Positions 1 to 7,292 of a stretch of 51,285 bases of DNA are shown here, in pieces. Source of the stretch: an uncultured Cytophagales bacterium (GTDB lineage Bacteria > Bacteroidota > Bacteroidia > Cytophagales > Bernardetiaceae). The stretch is taken from the NCBI GenBank assembly GCA_937136415.1, contig CAKZOK010000062.1:1-51285 (forward strand), read 5' to 3'. Numbering within the stretch: the first letter of the stretch is position 1; each line of letters opens with the position of its first letter. The position numbers and the translations under genes are program-made. Under the pieces are notes generated by a model that was not told the DNA's origin, did not search any database, and saw nothing but the letters and a program-made list of their open reading frames with translations.

Positions 1-29
1 CCAGAGTCCATTAAAACAAAGATTGCTAC
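1..29 (+). repeat. Degenerate terminal CRISPR repeat, truncated by window edge
   Basis: This stretch aligns without gaps to repeat positions 9-37 with four mismatches in 29 bases (two near its start, G to A before GATTGC, and G to T in the handle). It is followed by a 36-bp spacer (30-65) and then the first intact repeat. Decayed repeats usually mark the leader-distal end of an array, so this copy bears on array orientation. Confidence 0.85.
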
Positions 30-1619
30 TTATCGGTTCGTTGAGGGTTCGATTCCCCTTAGTATAGTAAAAACCATATTCCATTAAAACAAGGATTGCG
101 ACTTCATAATATTTGATTAGATAAAAATAAAAATAATTAAAAACCATATTCCATTAAAACAAGGATTGCGACACAGTAAAACCATTAATAACAGCATTAT
201 TAGATGATGATTAAAAACCATATTCCATTAAAACAAGGATTGCGACAAGCAACTACTGCTGCTGCTACAACTATTGAGCATTAAAAACCATATTCCATTA
301 AAACAAGGATTGCGACTAGATAAATTAAAATCTATTGTAGTATAAAAAGATTAAATTAAAAACCATATTCCATTAAAACAAGGATTGCGACCGCAAAAAG
401 CCGTTCAGTATTCTGTTCTAGCTGAATTATTAAAAACCATATTCCATTAAAACAAGGATTGCGACTTGTTTAATGTTTTGGTCAATTACTGCATTTGAAT
501 TAAAAACCATATTCCATTAAAACAAGGATTGCGACTGACTACCATACAAGGAACGATAACACGTCCGTATTAAAAACCATATTCCATTAAAACAAGGATT
601 GCGACCTAGCACCCGAAAAAGCTGAAACATTTTTGTCTACTGATTAAAAACCATATTCCATTAAAACAAGGATTGCGACTTTTTGCTTGGACTGGAAGAT
701 TTAAATCTGACATAATATTAAAAACCATATTCCATTAAAACAAGGATTGCGACCTAATTTTTTTTTCGTTTGAAATATCCCAACCTTATTAAAAACCATA
801 TTCCATTAAAACAAGGATTGCGACTAATAGGTAGTTCTTTTTTGAGTTTTAACATAGAAATTATTAAAAACCATATTCCATTAAAACAAGGATTGCGACT
901 TTCTTGTTTTGGTTGGGAATAGTTACTTAACTAAATTAAAAACCATATTCCATTAAAACAAGGATTGCGACTTATTTCTTGTTGAGCATAGAAGTCATTG
1001 ATTAGTATTAAAAACCATATTCCATTAAAACAAGGATTGCGACTTAGGTTTATAATAGAATAACTTCATATTCTTCTTGATTAAAAACCATATTCCATTA
1101 AAACAAGGATTGCGACTTTTGAGCGAAAAACTCTTTTGTCATTTCAATTCTATTAAAAACCATATTCCATTAAAACAAGGATTGCGACAAGAATTTTGTT
1201 GTAATTACAGACGGCAAGCCGAGATTAAAAACCATATTCCATTAAAACAAGGATTGCGACTGACTGGAATGTCTCCAAAACTTTCGGCGTATTCGAATTA
1301 AAAACCATATTCCATTAAAACAAGGATTGCGACTGTGAAACTGAAAACTTCCAAAACAAATTTCATATTAAAAACCATATTCCATTAAAACAAGGATTGC
1401 GACTGATTTTAATTTTATTTCAAACTAATTTATTACAATTAAAAACCATATTCCATTAAAACAAGGATTGCGACAACCAACCTGTTACGGTTGACCCAGC
1501 CAGACTAGCATTAAAAACCATATTCCATTAAAACAAGGATTGCGACTCTTTTTGGTCAATTTTGACTATGTAACGAGGTTTTATTAAAAACCATATTCCA
1601 TTAAAACAAGGATTGCGAC
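1..1619 (+). CRISPR. CRISPR array, 22 intact 37-bp repeats plus one degenerate repeat
   Basis: Twenty-two near-identical 37-bp repeats start at 66, 136, 210, 280, 355, 429, 499, 569, 643, 717, 788, 863, 935, 1007, 1080, 1152, 1224, 1297, 1367, 1438, 1510 and 1583. Each begins ATTAAAAACC and ends AAGGATTGCGAC; the only difference I see among them is G for T at position 2 of the first. Spacers are 33-38 bp and all look different. The last eight repeat bases, ATTGCGAC, equal the 5' crRNA handle known from Thermus type III complexes, which suggests plus-strand transcription and a type III or I relative. A degenerate repeat at 1-29 is cut by the window edge, so the array may continue to the left. 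No cas gene lies in the window; they must be to the left or elsewhere. The last repeat is followed by 75 bp without a clear leader and then by the end of the next gene. Confidence 0.98.
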
Positions 1620-1694
1620 AAATCGTAGCGAGGAATTAGGGGCGAGGAACGAGTAAATTAAATTCCAACTTCAATTCTTACCCCCCTTGCTCCA

Positions 1695-2750
1695 TTAAAT
1701 AAGGGACATCTCTGTTTCTTCTACTTCCAAAATCAAATCCTTACTATATGCACTAGAAGGCGTTTGGAAGCCTGCTTCAAAATTTTGATTCAATATTTTT
1801 TGAGTAATCAAAAGTGCTGTAATTGAAGTTAGTTTGTAGCCTTCTACTGTCACTAACCTTGCTTCAAGAGTTGTTTTTCCATCGGTTACCTTTCCCCACA
1901 AATAACTTTTATTATTATTTCTTTTTTGTTCATTTGGTCCTTTTTTACCTGCCTTAATTTTCTTTTTTATGGTATTTTTGACAAATTCATTTTTGAGTAC
2001 TAAAGAAAAATAATTGCTCATCTTCATTGCCTTTATTGCCTTTGGAGGCTGCGCCATAAAAACTTTAATATTTGGAATTTGAGTAGAATGATACGCCGTC
2101 GAAACATCTCCCCAAGGAATTGTAACTGAGTTCATTTTTTTTATTCCATAATCAATTATTTTGGTTTGATAAGCTGTTTTTACTGTTTTGATTACTCCAT
2201 TTTCACGAATCATTCCTCCTCCCCCTGCATTTTCAATCATCGTAATTGCTGTTCCTTGTGAAACACCTCCCAAGCCCATAAAAGCAAGTTCTAAATGGGT
2301 AGCTGTTGGTAATTTATCCTTCAAAAATTTAGCTAAACAATCCGAAGGCACAACATCAAAACCGACACCAGACATAATCATAATTCCTGCTTCTTTGGCT
2401 GCTTTATCTTGTGTTTTAGCATATTCGAATACTTCAATTTCACCTGTAATATCCAAATAATGCGTTTTTGTAGCAATACAAATAGGAATAATTTTTTTGA
2501 CTGTTTGTGTAAAAGGACCTGCGCAATTTAGAAAAATATCTATTTCTTCTCTTTGAAGAGCTATTTTGATGGCTGTTTTGTCTGTTGCTTCGAAAGCAAT
2601 CCATTGTAAGCCTAGCCTGTCTGCTAATTGTTTTGTTTTTTGAGCATTTCTTCCAGCCAAAATGGGGTTTAGTCCTTTTTTGATGGCTAATTCTGCAATC
2701 AGCTCACCTGTATATCCGTAAGCTCCGTAGATTAAAAAGTTTGATTTCAT
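1695..2750 (-). CDS. Saccharopine dehydrogenase-like NAD(P)-binding oxidoreductase
   Basis: A 351-residue cytoplasmic protein with an N-terminal Rossmann fold: the dinucleotide-binding glycines are G9, G12 and G15 in GAYGYTG. The following residues (AGRN near 32-35 and LNCAGPF near 110-116) match the saccharopine dehydrogenase NADP-binding domain, the group that includes trans-acting enoyl reductases and YwnB-like short-chain proteins. The true substrate cannot be read from sequence; lysine biosynthesis is not implied. ATG start at 2750. It is the first gene beside the CRISPR array, and its stop codon lies 75 bp from the last repeat. It reads toward the array, so read-through would give antisense transcript across the spacers if the array is plus-strand. 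A terminator separates it from the upstream gene, so it is probably transcribed alone. Confidence 0.85.
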   Translation of the reverse strand: MKSNFLIYGAYGYTGELIAELAIKKGLNPILAGRNAQKTKQLADRLGLQWIAFEATDKTAIKIALQREEIDIFLNCAGPFTQTVKKIIPICIATKTHYLDITGEIEVFEYAKTQDKAAKEAGIMIMSGVGFDVVPSDCLAKFLKDKLPTATHLELAFMGLGGVSQGTAITMIENAGGGGMIRENGVIKTVKTAYQTKIIDYGIKKMNSVTIPWGDVSTAYHSTQIPNIKVFMAQPPKAIKAMKMSNYFSLVLKNEFVKNTIKKKIKAGKKGPNEQKRNNNKSYLWGKVTDGKTTLEARLVTVEGYKLTSITALLITQKILNQNFEAGFQTPSSAYSKDLILEVEETEMSLI

Positions 2751-2830
2751 TTTTTATAAAAAGTATTTTATCGTTATTTTTTTATATAAACTTTAAAATG
2801 TTTGATATGTTTAGTAGAAAATAGACAAAA

Positions 2831-2870
2831 AAAAATTCTTTCAACATTAAAGAATATTGAAAGAATTTTT
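2831..2870 (-). terminator. Intrinsic terminator after the gene at 2891-3712
   Basis: A perfect 14-bp inverted repeat (2831-2844 with 2857-2870) surrounds a 12-base loop. On the minus strand the stem is followed by a T-run (the A-run at 2827-2835 on the plus strand). It lies just past the stop of the minus-strand gene ending at 2891. Confidence 0.8.
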
Positions 2871-2890
2871 TGAATAAATATAAAAATAAT

Positions 2891-3712
2891 TTATTCTGCT
2901 GTTGCTTCTGTTTCTACTTTTGGTGTCATGACATCTTCTTTAGAATTGTCTAGCATTGATTGGAACATTCCGATAATGTCAGTAAGTTCGTTTAAGAAAA
3001 AACGGTGTGGATGAATTTGGATAGTATCTCCTTCCAAACGCAAGAACAACCACTGCTCTCCAGTAGTTACACAACCATAAATTGTTGTAATATTATTATC
3101 TTCACGCTCATTAAAAATATCTGCTGCAATCATTTGAGCGACACATTTGCCCAACCCTAAGTCAATATTATTTTTGTATGCCTGCACAATAGACATCACA
3201 GGCGAAGAAATAGAATATGATTCTGCTCCCATTGATAAAATAATATCAGAAGGACCTGCCAAACCTTCACGAGGCTCTACATTAAAATATTCTCCCGAAT
3301 AAATCGTAAACATACGCTCTGTACGCTTGCGAAGCTCCAAAAGAATCGGCATCAAAATAAATTCTGTACGTGCTTTTTCTGTTTTGATTGGTAAATCTGA
3401 TGTAATTTCCATTGTTTGTTTTAACCAATCGCTTGGCTCAATAGGCGCAACTGCTTCAAATAAATTTTTTTGTACTTCATTGAGGTTAAAACGTCTTTTG
3501 ATACGGTCAAAACTGAACTTGTTATAGTTCATAAACTCTCTTTTGTTGTAGCGAGAATAATTATTATGCCCTCTATTGTTGTTGTAATTAGAATTATTTG
3601 AGCCTTGATAATCTCCGTTAGAATTGTTAGAGGTGCGAGAGTTGGAGTATGATGATTGATTTGAATCTTCTTCTTGATTTCTTGAACGATTTGGATACTT
3701 AGGTGTTTTCAT
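2891..3712 (-). CDS. Conserved protein with restriction-endonuclease-like fold, catalytic residues altered
   Basis: A 273-residue soluble protein in two parts. Residues 1-65 are low-complexity and rich in Asn, Ser and Tyr, probably disordered. From about residue 66 it resembles a conserved uncharacterised family, common in cyanobacteria and Bacteroidota, related to HsdR N-terminal PD-(D/E)XK domains; family assignment is from memory of its sequence pattern. The expected acidic residue is kept (D156 in GPSDIILS), but where relatives carry an E-A-K active-site triplet this protein reads Q177-A178-Y179 followed by K180. The strand-helix region after it (GLGKCVAQM, then ITTIYGCVTTGEQW) is well kept. 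This suggests a folded but perhaps non-cleaving nucleic-acid-binding protein. ATG start at 3712. It has its own terminator and does not appear to be co-transcribed with the flanking minus-strand genes. Confidence 0.6.
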   Translation of the reverse strand: MKTPKYPNRSRNQEEDSNQSSYSNSRTSNNSNGDYQGSNNSNYNNNRGHNNYSRYNKREFMNYNKFSFDRIKRRFNLNEVQKNLFEAVAPIEPSDWLKQTMEITSDLPIKTEKARTEFILMPILLELRKRTERMFTIYSGEYFNVEPREGLAGPSDIILSMGAESYSISSPVMSIVQAYKNNIDLGLGKCVAQMIAADIFNEREDNNITTIYGCVTTGEQWLFLRLEGDTIQIHPHRFFLNELTDIIGMFQSMLDNSKEDVMTPKVETEATAE

Positions 3713-3986
3713 TATTATTTGTTCGATATAAATACTATTACTATTAAAAGTAAACTAAAATTGATTAAAATTACTATATAAACTAAAATTAAGCTGATAC
3801 AACTCTTTTTTTTATAAAATCCTTATTTATTATAAGGTAATAAATATTTTGTTTGTTTTGATATTCTGCTTCTTTCTGATTTTCTAAAGAGGTTAAATGT
3901 TTCCAAAAATACTAAAATTTTATATAAAAGTAAAAATTTATATAAAATTCTTCATAGTACTGGAAATAAATTTTCTTTTTTATTAT
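3713..3986. other. Intergenic region, AT-rich, with overlapping hairpins
   Basis: No open frame is convincing here. At 3821-3846 two mutually exclusive hairpins overlap: CCTTAT/ATAAGG (3821-3837) and TATTTATTA/TAATAAATA (3824-3846). They could form a weak terminator for the lipoprotein gene ending at 3987, but the distance of about 140 bp and the lack of a good T-run make this uncertain. I see no clear TTG/TAnnTTTG promoter for the gene starting at 3712. Confidence 0.35.
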
Positions 3987-6266
3987 TTATCCTCCTGTAT
4001 TTGAATTTGTTTCATTTTCCATATTTGGATTTTCTTCTATTGGATTTTCTTTTAGTTTTTTATCGGCTACCTGTAAGAGTTTTTTGGCGTAATCTTGCTC
4101 TTTACTCCCCTCATATTTTCTGACAAAAGTAGTTAGTTTTTCTACATAAATAGGCAAAGGTTCTATATAAGAAGCACTCATAATTCGGAGCAATTCTATT
4201 TTTGCATTAAAGCTATTTTGTGGATAATTTTTTTGAATATACTCTAATTTCTCAACTGCTTTTTGATATTTTTTATTTGAATACAATTCATAACTCTCTT
4301 TATACAAGGTAGTTACGATGGTATCATTTACAACTGCCTCTTCCAAATAATTAGGGTCAGAGATGAGCTTGGCAAAAATAGATTCAGAGTAATTGTCTTG
4401 TAATATCTTTTCATAACTAGCTACATCACATTTTTCTAAAGACTTGTTTTCTAAGCAGATTTTACGAAGTAAAAATAAAGCTTCAGGAATATTTTTATTT
4501 TTTGGAAAATCTTTTATAAAACGCTCAAAGGTTGCTCTAGCATTTTCATTTTCTTTAAGCTGATAATGATATACTTTTCCTAATTCGAATAAAGCAACCT
4601 CAATTTTTTGTTCTAAAATTGTAATTTCCTCCATTGTTTTTGGTATGTCTTTTATTCTTTCTTCAACACCTGCCACACCTGCATAAATGTTTTGTTGGTC
4701 AGTTTTGCTGTCTGTTGTTGTGGAAATTACATTATTATCAATGCTACTATTTACTTTATTGCTTCTTCTCCAATTATCTTCTAAAGGGCGGTTTTTCCAA
4801 ACTCTAACAAATGTATTTTTTCCTTGTCGGACTGCTTTTTCATTATAAAAATACCATGTTTGAGCAATATTTGTATTATTTTGAAATGGATTTGTAGCTC
4901 CCTTTGTAACCAAATTTCCATTTTTGGCTGCCTTTTCTGCTGCTGCTATTTCTTTATCAATTTGTGCTTTTTCTTCTGCAATCTGTTTTTCAAAATACTT
5001 GATTAATTCTTCCTGTGACATTTTGGAAAGATTAATTTTTGTATCAGCTTTCTCTAAAACATCATACTGTGCAAAAAATTGATTCAAAATTTCTCCTCTT
5101 GCAGAAATTTCATCATAATTACGCATCTCTTCAGTACTGATGGAAAGCGCAGAATCATAATACGAATTTGCCTTTGCATACTCACTTTCTACATAGTATA
5201 ATTCTCCCATTCTGACATAAGTATAAGCTCTTTGCGCCGAATTATTAGATTTTTGATTTAAAGATTCTTGCAAAAGATTAATAGCCTCCTCTGTTTTTCC
5301 TCTTTTTTGTGCAAACCCTGCCATTTCATAATAAATACGGTCTTTATATTCTTCATTTTTTTGGTCATTTAATAGTTTTGCAAAATATTTTTGTGTCTGT
5401 TTTATATCTTCTGTACTTGTTCCTGCTACTTGCGAGGCATTTAATTGAGCATTAAAAACCATCTCATATTCTGGGTGCGCTTTTATACTTGCCTGATAAT
5501 TTTGATATGCTTTTCTATCAAATTTCTTGATATTAATTGTTTTGTCTTCTGCTCCTTGTTTTGCTTTGTTTTGATAAATTTGCCCTAAAATAAAATGATA
5601 ACGAGCCTTTTGAGTTTTGTTTTTTGTGTATGGTAAAGCCAATTCTAAATAAGCTGCTGTTTTGTCAAAATCATTTATGGTTCGATAATAATGGGCTGAA
5701 ACCAAATAAAAATCTCTAATATTTTCTTCTGAAAACTTGTCGCCTTCCTTAGATATGTAATCCATTGTAAATGAGGCTTGGTCTAATTTTTCGCTTTCAA
5801 TAAACGAACGCATCAACCAAATCAATGACGCATGACGTACATCTAATTCATTACTATTTCCATTCAAATATTTGAAAGAATTGATAGCATTTCTATAATC
5901 AGTTTGGTGCAAACGTGCCTTTCCGATAAGCAAATAGCTATTATCTGTCCAGTCACTTTCTGGATGGCGTTGGATAGGAAGTGATGCCTTTTCTACTACA
6001 TAATCCAGTTCGCCCTTAAATCCTGCCATTGCAACACTGTCTATTGTAGGCAAAACTGCCAAAATATTATTAAAATCACTTTTTTGTTGAATGTATGTAT
6101 TTTTGTACACCTCATCAAAACGCTCCTTTGCCAAAAAATAGGCATTATAACGAGAGGCTGTATTTTTATAAAACTGACATGAAGTAATGCCATTGAACAG
6201 GAAAAATACTGATATAAAAAATAATAAATTTTTAATTATTTTTTTTTGAAAGATTGCTAAATTCAT
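3987..6266 (-). CDS. PorW/SprE-like TPR lipoprotein of type IX secretion and gliding
   Basis: A 759-residue lipoprotein: hydrophobic signal peptide (about 12-29) with lipobox ITSC and lipidated Cys30. The mature part is a series of helical TPR-like repeats (for example about 95-420 and 560-740), interrupted by an Ala/Glu/Lys-rich coiled segment near 430-450. A characteristic block follows near 465-500: TWYFYNEKAVRQGK, then RVWKNRPLEDNWRRS. I associate this block with PorW of Porphyromonas and SprE of Flavobacterium, lipoproteins needed for the type IX secretion system and, in gliders, motility. The N-terminal YNAYFLAKERFDE also fits. It would act at the outer membrane facing the periplasm. 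ATG start at 6266, followed by Lys residues typical of a signal peptide. The Rpn-like gene upstream (6338-7240) is 71 bp away with no clear terminator, so co-transcription is possible. No other por/gld genes are nearby. Confidence 0.72.
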   Translation of the reverse strand: MNLAIFQKKIIKNLLFFISVFFLFNGITSCQFYKNTASRYNAYFLAKERFDEVYKNTYIQQKSDFNNILAVLPTIDSVAMAGFKGELDYVVEKASLPIQRHPESDWTDNSYLLIGKARLHQTDYRNAINSFKYLNGNSNELDVRHASLIWLMRSFIESEKLDQASFTMDYISKEGDKFSEENIRDFYLVSAHYYRTINDFDKTAAYLELALPYTKNKTQKARYHFILGQIYQNKAKQGAEDKTINIKKFDRKAYQNYQASIKAHPEYEMVFNAQLNASQVAGTSTEDIKQTQKYFAKLLNDQKNEEYKDRIYYEMAGFAQKRGKTEEAINLLQESLNQKSNNSAQRAYTYVRMGELYYVESEYAKANSYYDSALSISTEEMRNYDEISARGEILNQFFAQYDVLEKADTKINLSKMSQEELIKYFEKQIAEEKAQIDKEIAAAEKAAKNGNLVTKGATNPFQNNTNIAQTWYFYNEKAVRQGKNTFVRVWKNRPLEDNWRRSNKVNSSIDNNVISTTTDSKTDQQNIYAGVAGVEERIKDIPKTMEEITILEQKIEVALFELGKVYHYQLKENENARATFERFIKDFPKNKNIPEALFLLRKICLENKSLEKCDVASYEKILQDNYSESIFAKLISDPNYLEEAVVNDTIVTTLYKESYELYSNKKYQKAVEKLEYIQKNYPQNSFNAKIELLRIMSASYIEPLPIYVEKLTTFVRKYEGSKEQDYAKKLLQVADKKLKENPIEENPNMENETNSNTGG

Positions 6267-6337
6267 TTATTGATTTAATTATAATTACAATTACTTTTTC
6301 AAAACGTGTCTATAATTTATTTTACCTTATTTTTTTG

Positions 6338-7240
6338 CTATTCATCTTTCTGTAATTTTTCTATTTCTTCTAAAGTTAGTTCTGTTAATTTAGCAATGAT
6401 TTGATTATCCAAACCTTCTTTTATTGCATTTCTAGCAACTTCAATATCTCGTTCTAGTTTTCCTTCTAATCGTCCTTCTTTCTTCCCCTCCAATCTTCCT
6501 TCCATTTTTGCTTCTGCAATGGCCGTATATTTCACACTTTTTTCTATTCTAAGGTCTTCTTGAAAGCGCACATATCTCTTTTTTTCTACTTCAGAAAGCG
6601 ACTCATAACGTAGTTTTTCTTTTGCTTCATCTAGTCCTTTTGCTTTAAATCCTTCTTTTACTTCACTATTTTTTAGGAAATAAATCCATTCATCAAGTGT
6701 ATTTTTGGCTACATCATCAAAATTATTGACTTTCAAGATGTAATATTTTGGAAAAATATCAGAAACTTTTTCTACCAAATAATCTGATTTTTGAATAATA
6801 GTTGGCTTCAAAATATCTCCTTGATGTGTACCTACAAACTCATTTTTAGAGGTATATAAATAATCTTTACCTTGCCCTAAACCGAAATAAACCACATTGA
6901 TAGCATATACTTTTCGGATAGTTCCATACGGCTGCCCTTCTTTTATATATTCGGTAACCAACTTAGAAACACCATATAGCATTCGATGAAAATAATCTAT
7001 TTCAGAATCATTCTGCACCTCAACAAGCATCAATTCGCCTTCGGTAGATTTTACCAAAATATCTACACGATTATATTTATCGTATTGGTCTTCTTTGTTT
7101 CCTTCACTTTCTAAAATATTTTCAATCGTTACATCGAATAATAATAATTCGGACAAAAACCCTTCTAAAATGCCAAAATTTGCTTTATGGCGAAGTAGTT
7201 TTTTCATTGCCCAATCAAAACGGATTAATTTTTTACTCAT
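6338..7240 (-). CDS. Rpn-family PD-(D/E)XK nuclease / transposase-like protein
   Basis: A 300-residue protein of the Rpn/YhgA or PD-(D/E)XK nuclease-family transposase group (known relatives promote RecA-independent recombination and cleave DNA). It opens with FDWAMKKLLRHKANFGILEG, typical of the family. The nuclease core is NRVDILVKSTEGELMLVEVQ, with catalytic-type D79 and the E-x-Q motif E93/Q95 near residues 77-96. A following segment (YFHRMLYGVSKLVTEYI) also fits. The C-terminus carries short repeats of the EGRLEGK type (about residues 250-262), which vary in number between copies of this family. No inverted repeats or target duplication are seen around it, so it looks like a fixed single gene rather than an active element. 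ATG start at 7240, downstream of the pruA terminator. Confidence 0.85.
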   Translation of the reverse strand: MSKKLIRFDWAMKKLLRHKANFGILEGFLSELLLFDVTIENILESEGNKEDQYDKYNRVDILVKSTEGELMLVEVQNDSEIDYFHRMLYGVSKLVTEYIKEGQPYGTIRKVYAINVVYFGLGQGKDYLYTSKNEFVGTHQGDILKPTIIQKSDYLVEKVSDIFPKYYILKVNNFDDVAKNTLDEWIYFLKNSEVKEGFKAKGLDEAKEKLRYESLSEVEKKRYVRFQEDLRIEKSVKYTAIAEAKMEGRLEGKKEGRLEGKLERDIEVARNAIKEGLDNQIIAKLTELTLEEIEKLQKDE

Positions 7241-7253
7241 AATTTTTGTATTA

Positions 7254-7287
7254 AAACCCTAAGAATCTTCGCAAATCCTTAGGGTTT
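7254..7287 (-). terminator. Probable terminator after pruA
   Basis: A perfect 10-bp stem (AAACCCTAAG at 7254-7263 with CTTAGGGTTT at 7278-7287) lies six bases beyond the pruA stop. The T-run after the stem on the minus strand is weak, so efficiency is uncertain. Confidence 0.55.
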
Positions 7288-7292
7288 AGATT

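Noticed and set aside
40..62. Possible tRNA gene fragment
   Set aside because: Only a T-arm-like piece is present, with a mismatch in its stem, and it sits exactly inside a spacer.
1077..1301. Open frame of 74 codons repeating IKNHIPLKQGLR
   Set aside because: It is the CRISPR repeat read in one frame; the repeated peptide equals the translated repeat and the variable parts are spacers.
1690..1707. CCATTAAATAAGG near the end of the oxidoreductase gene, resembling a CRISPR repeat core
   Set aside because: It contains the stop region of a coding sequence, matches only about 12 bases and would need a 60-70-bp final spacer; chance similarity is likely.
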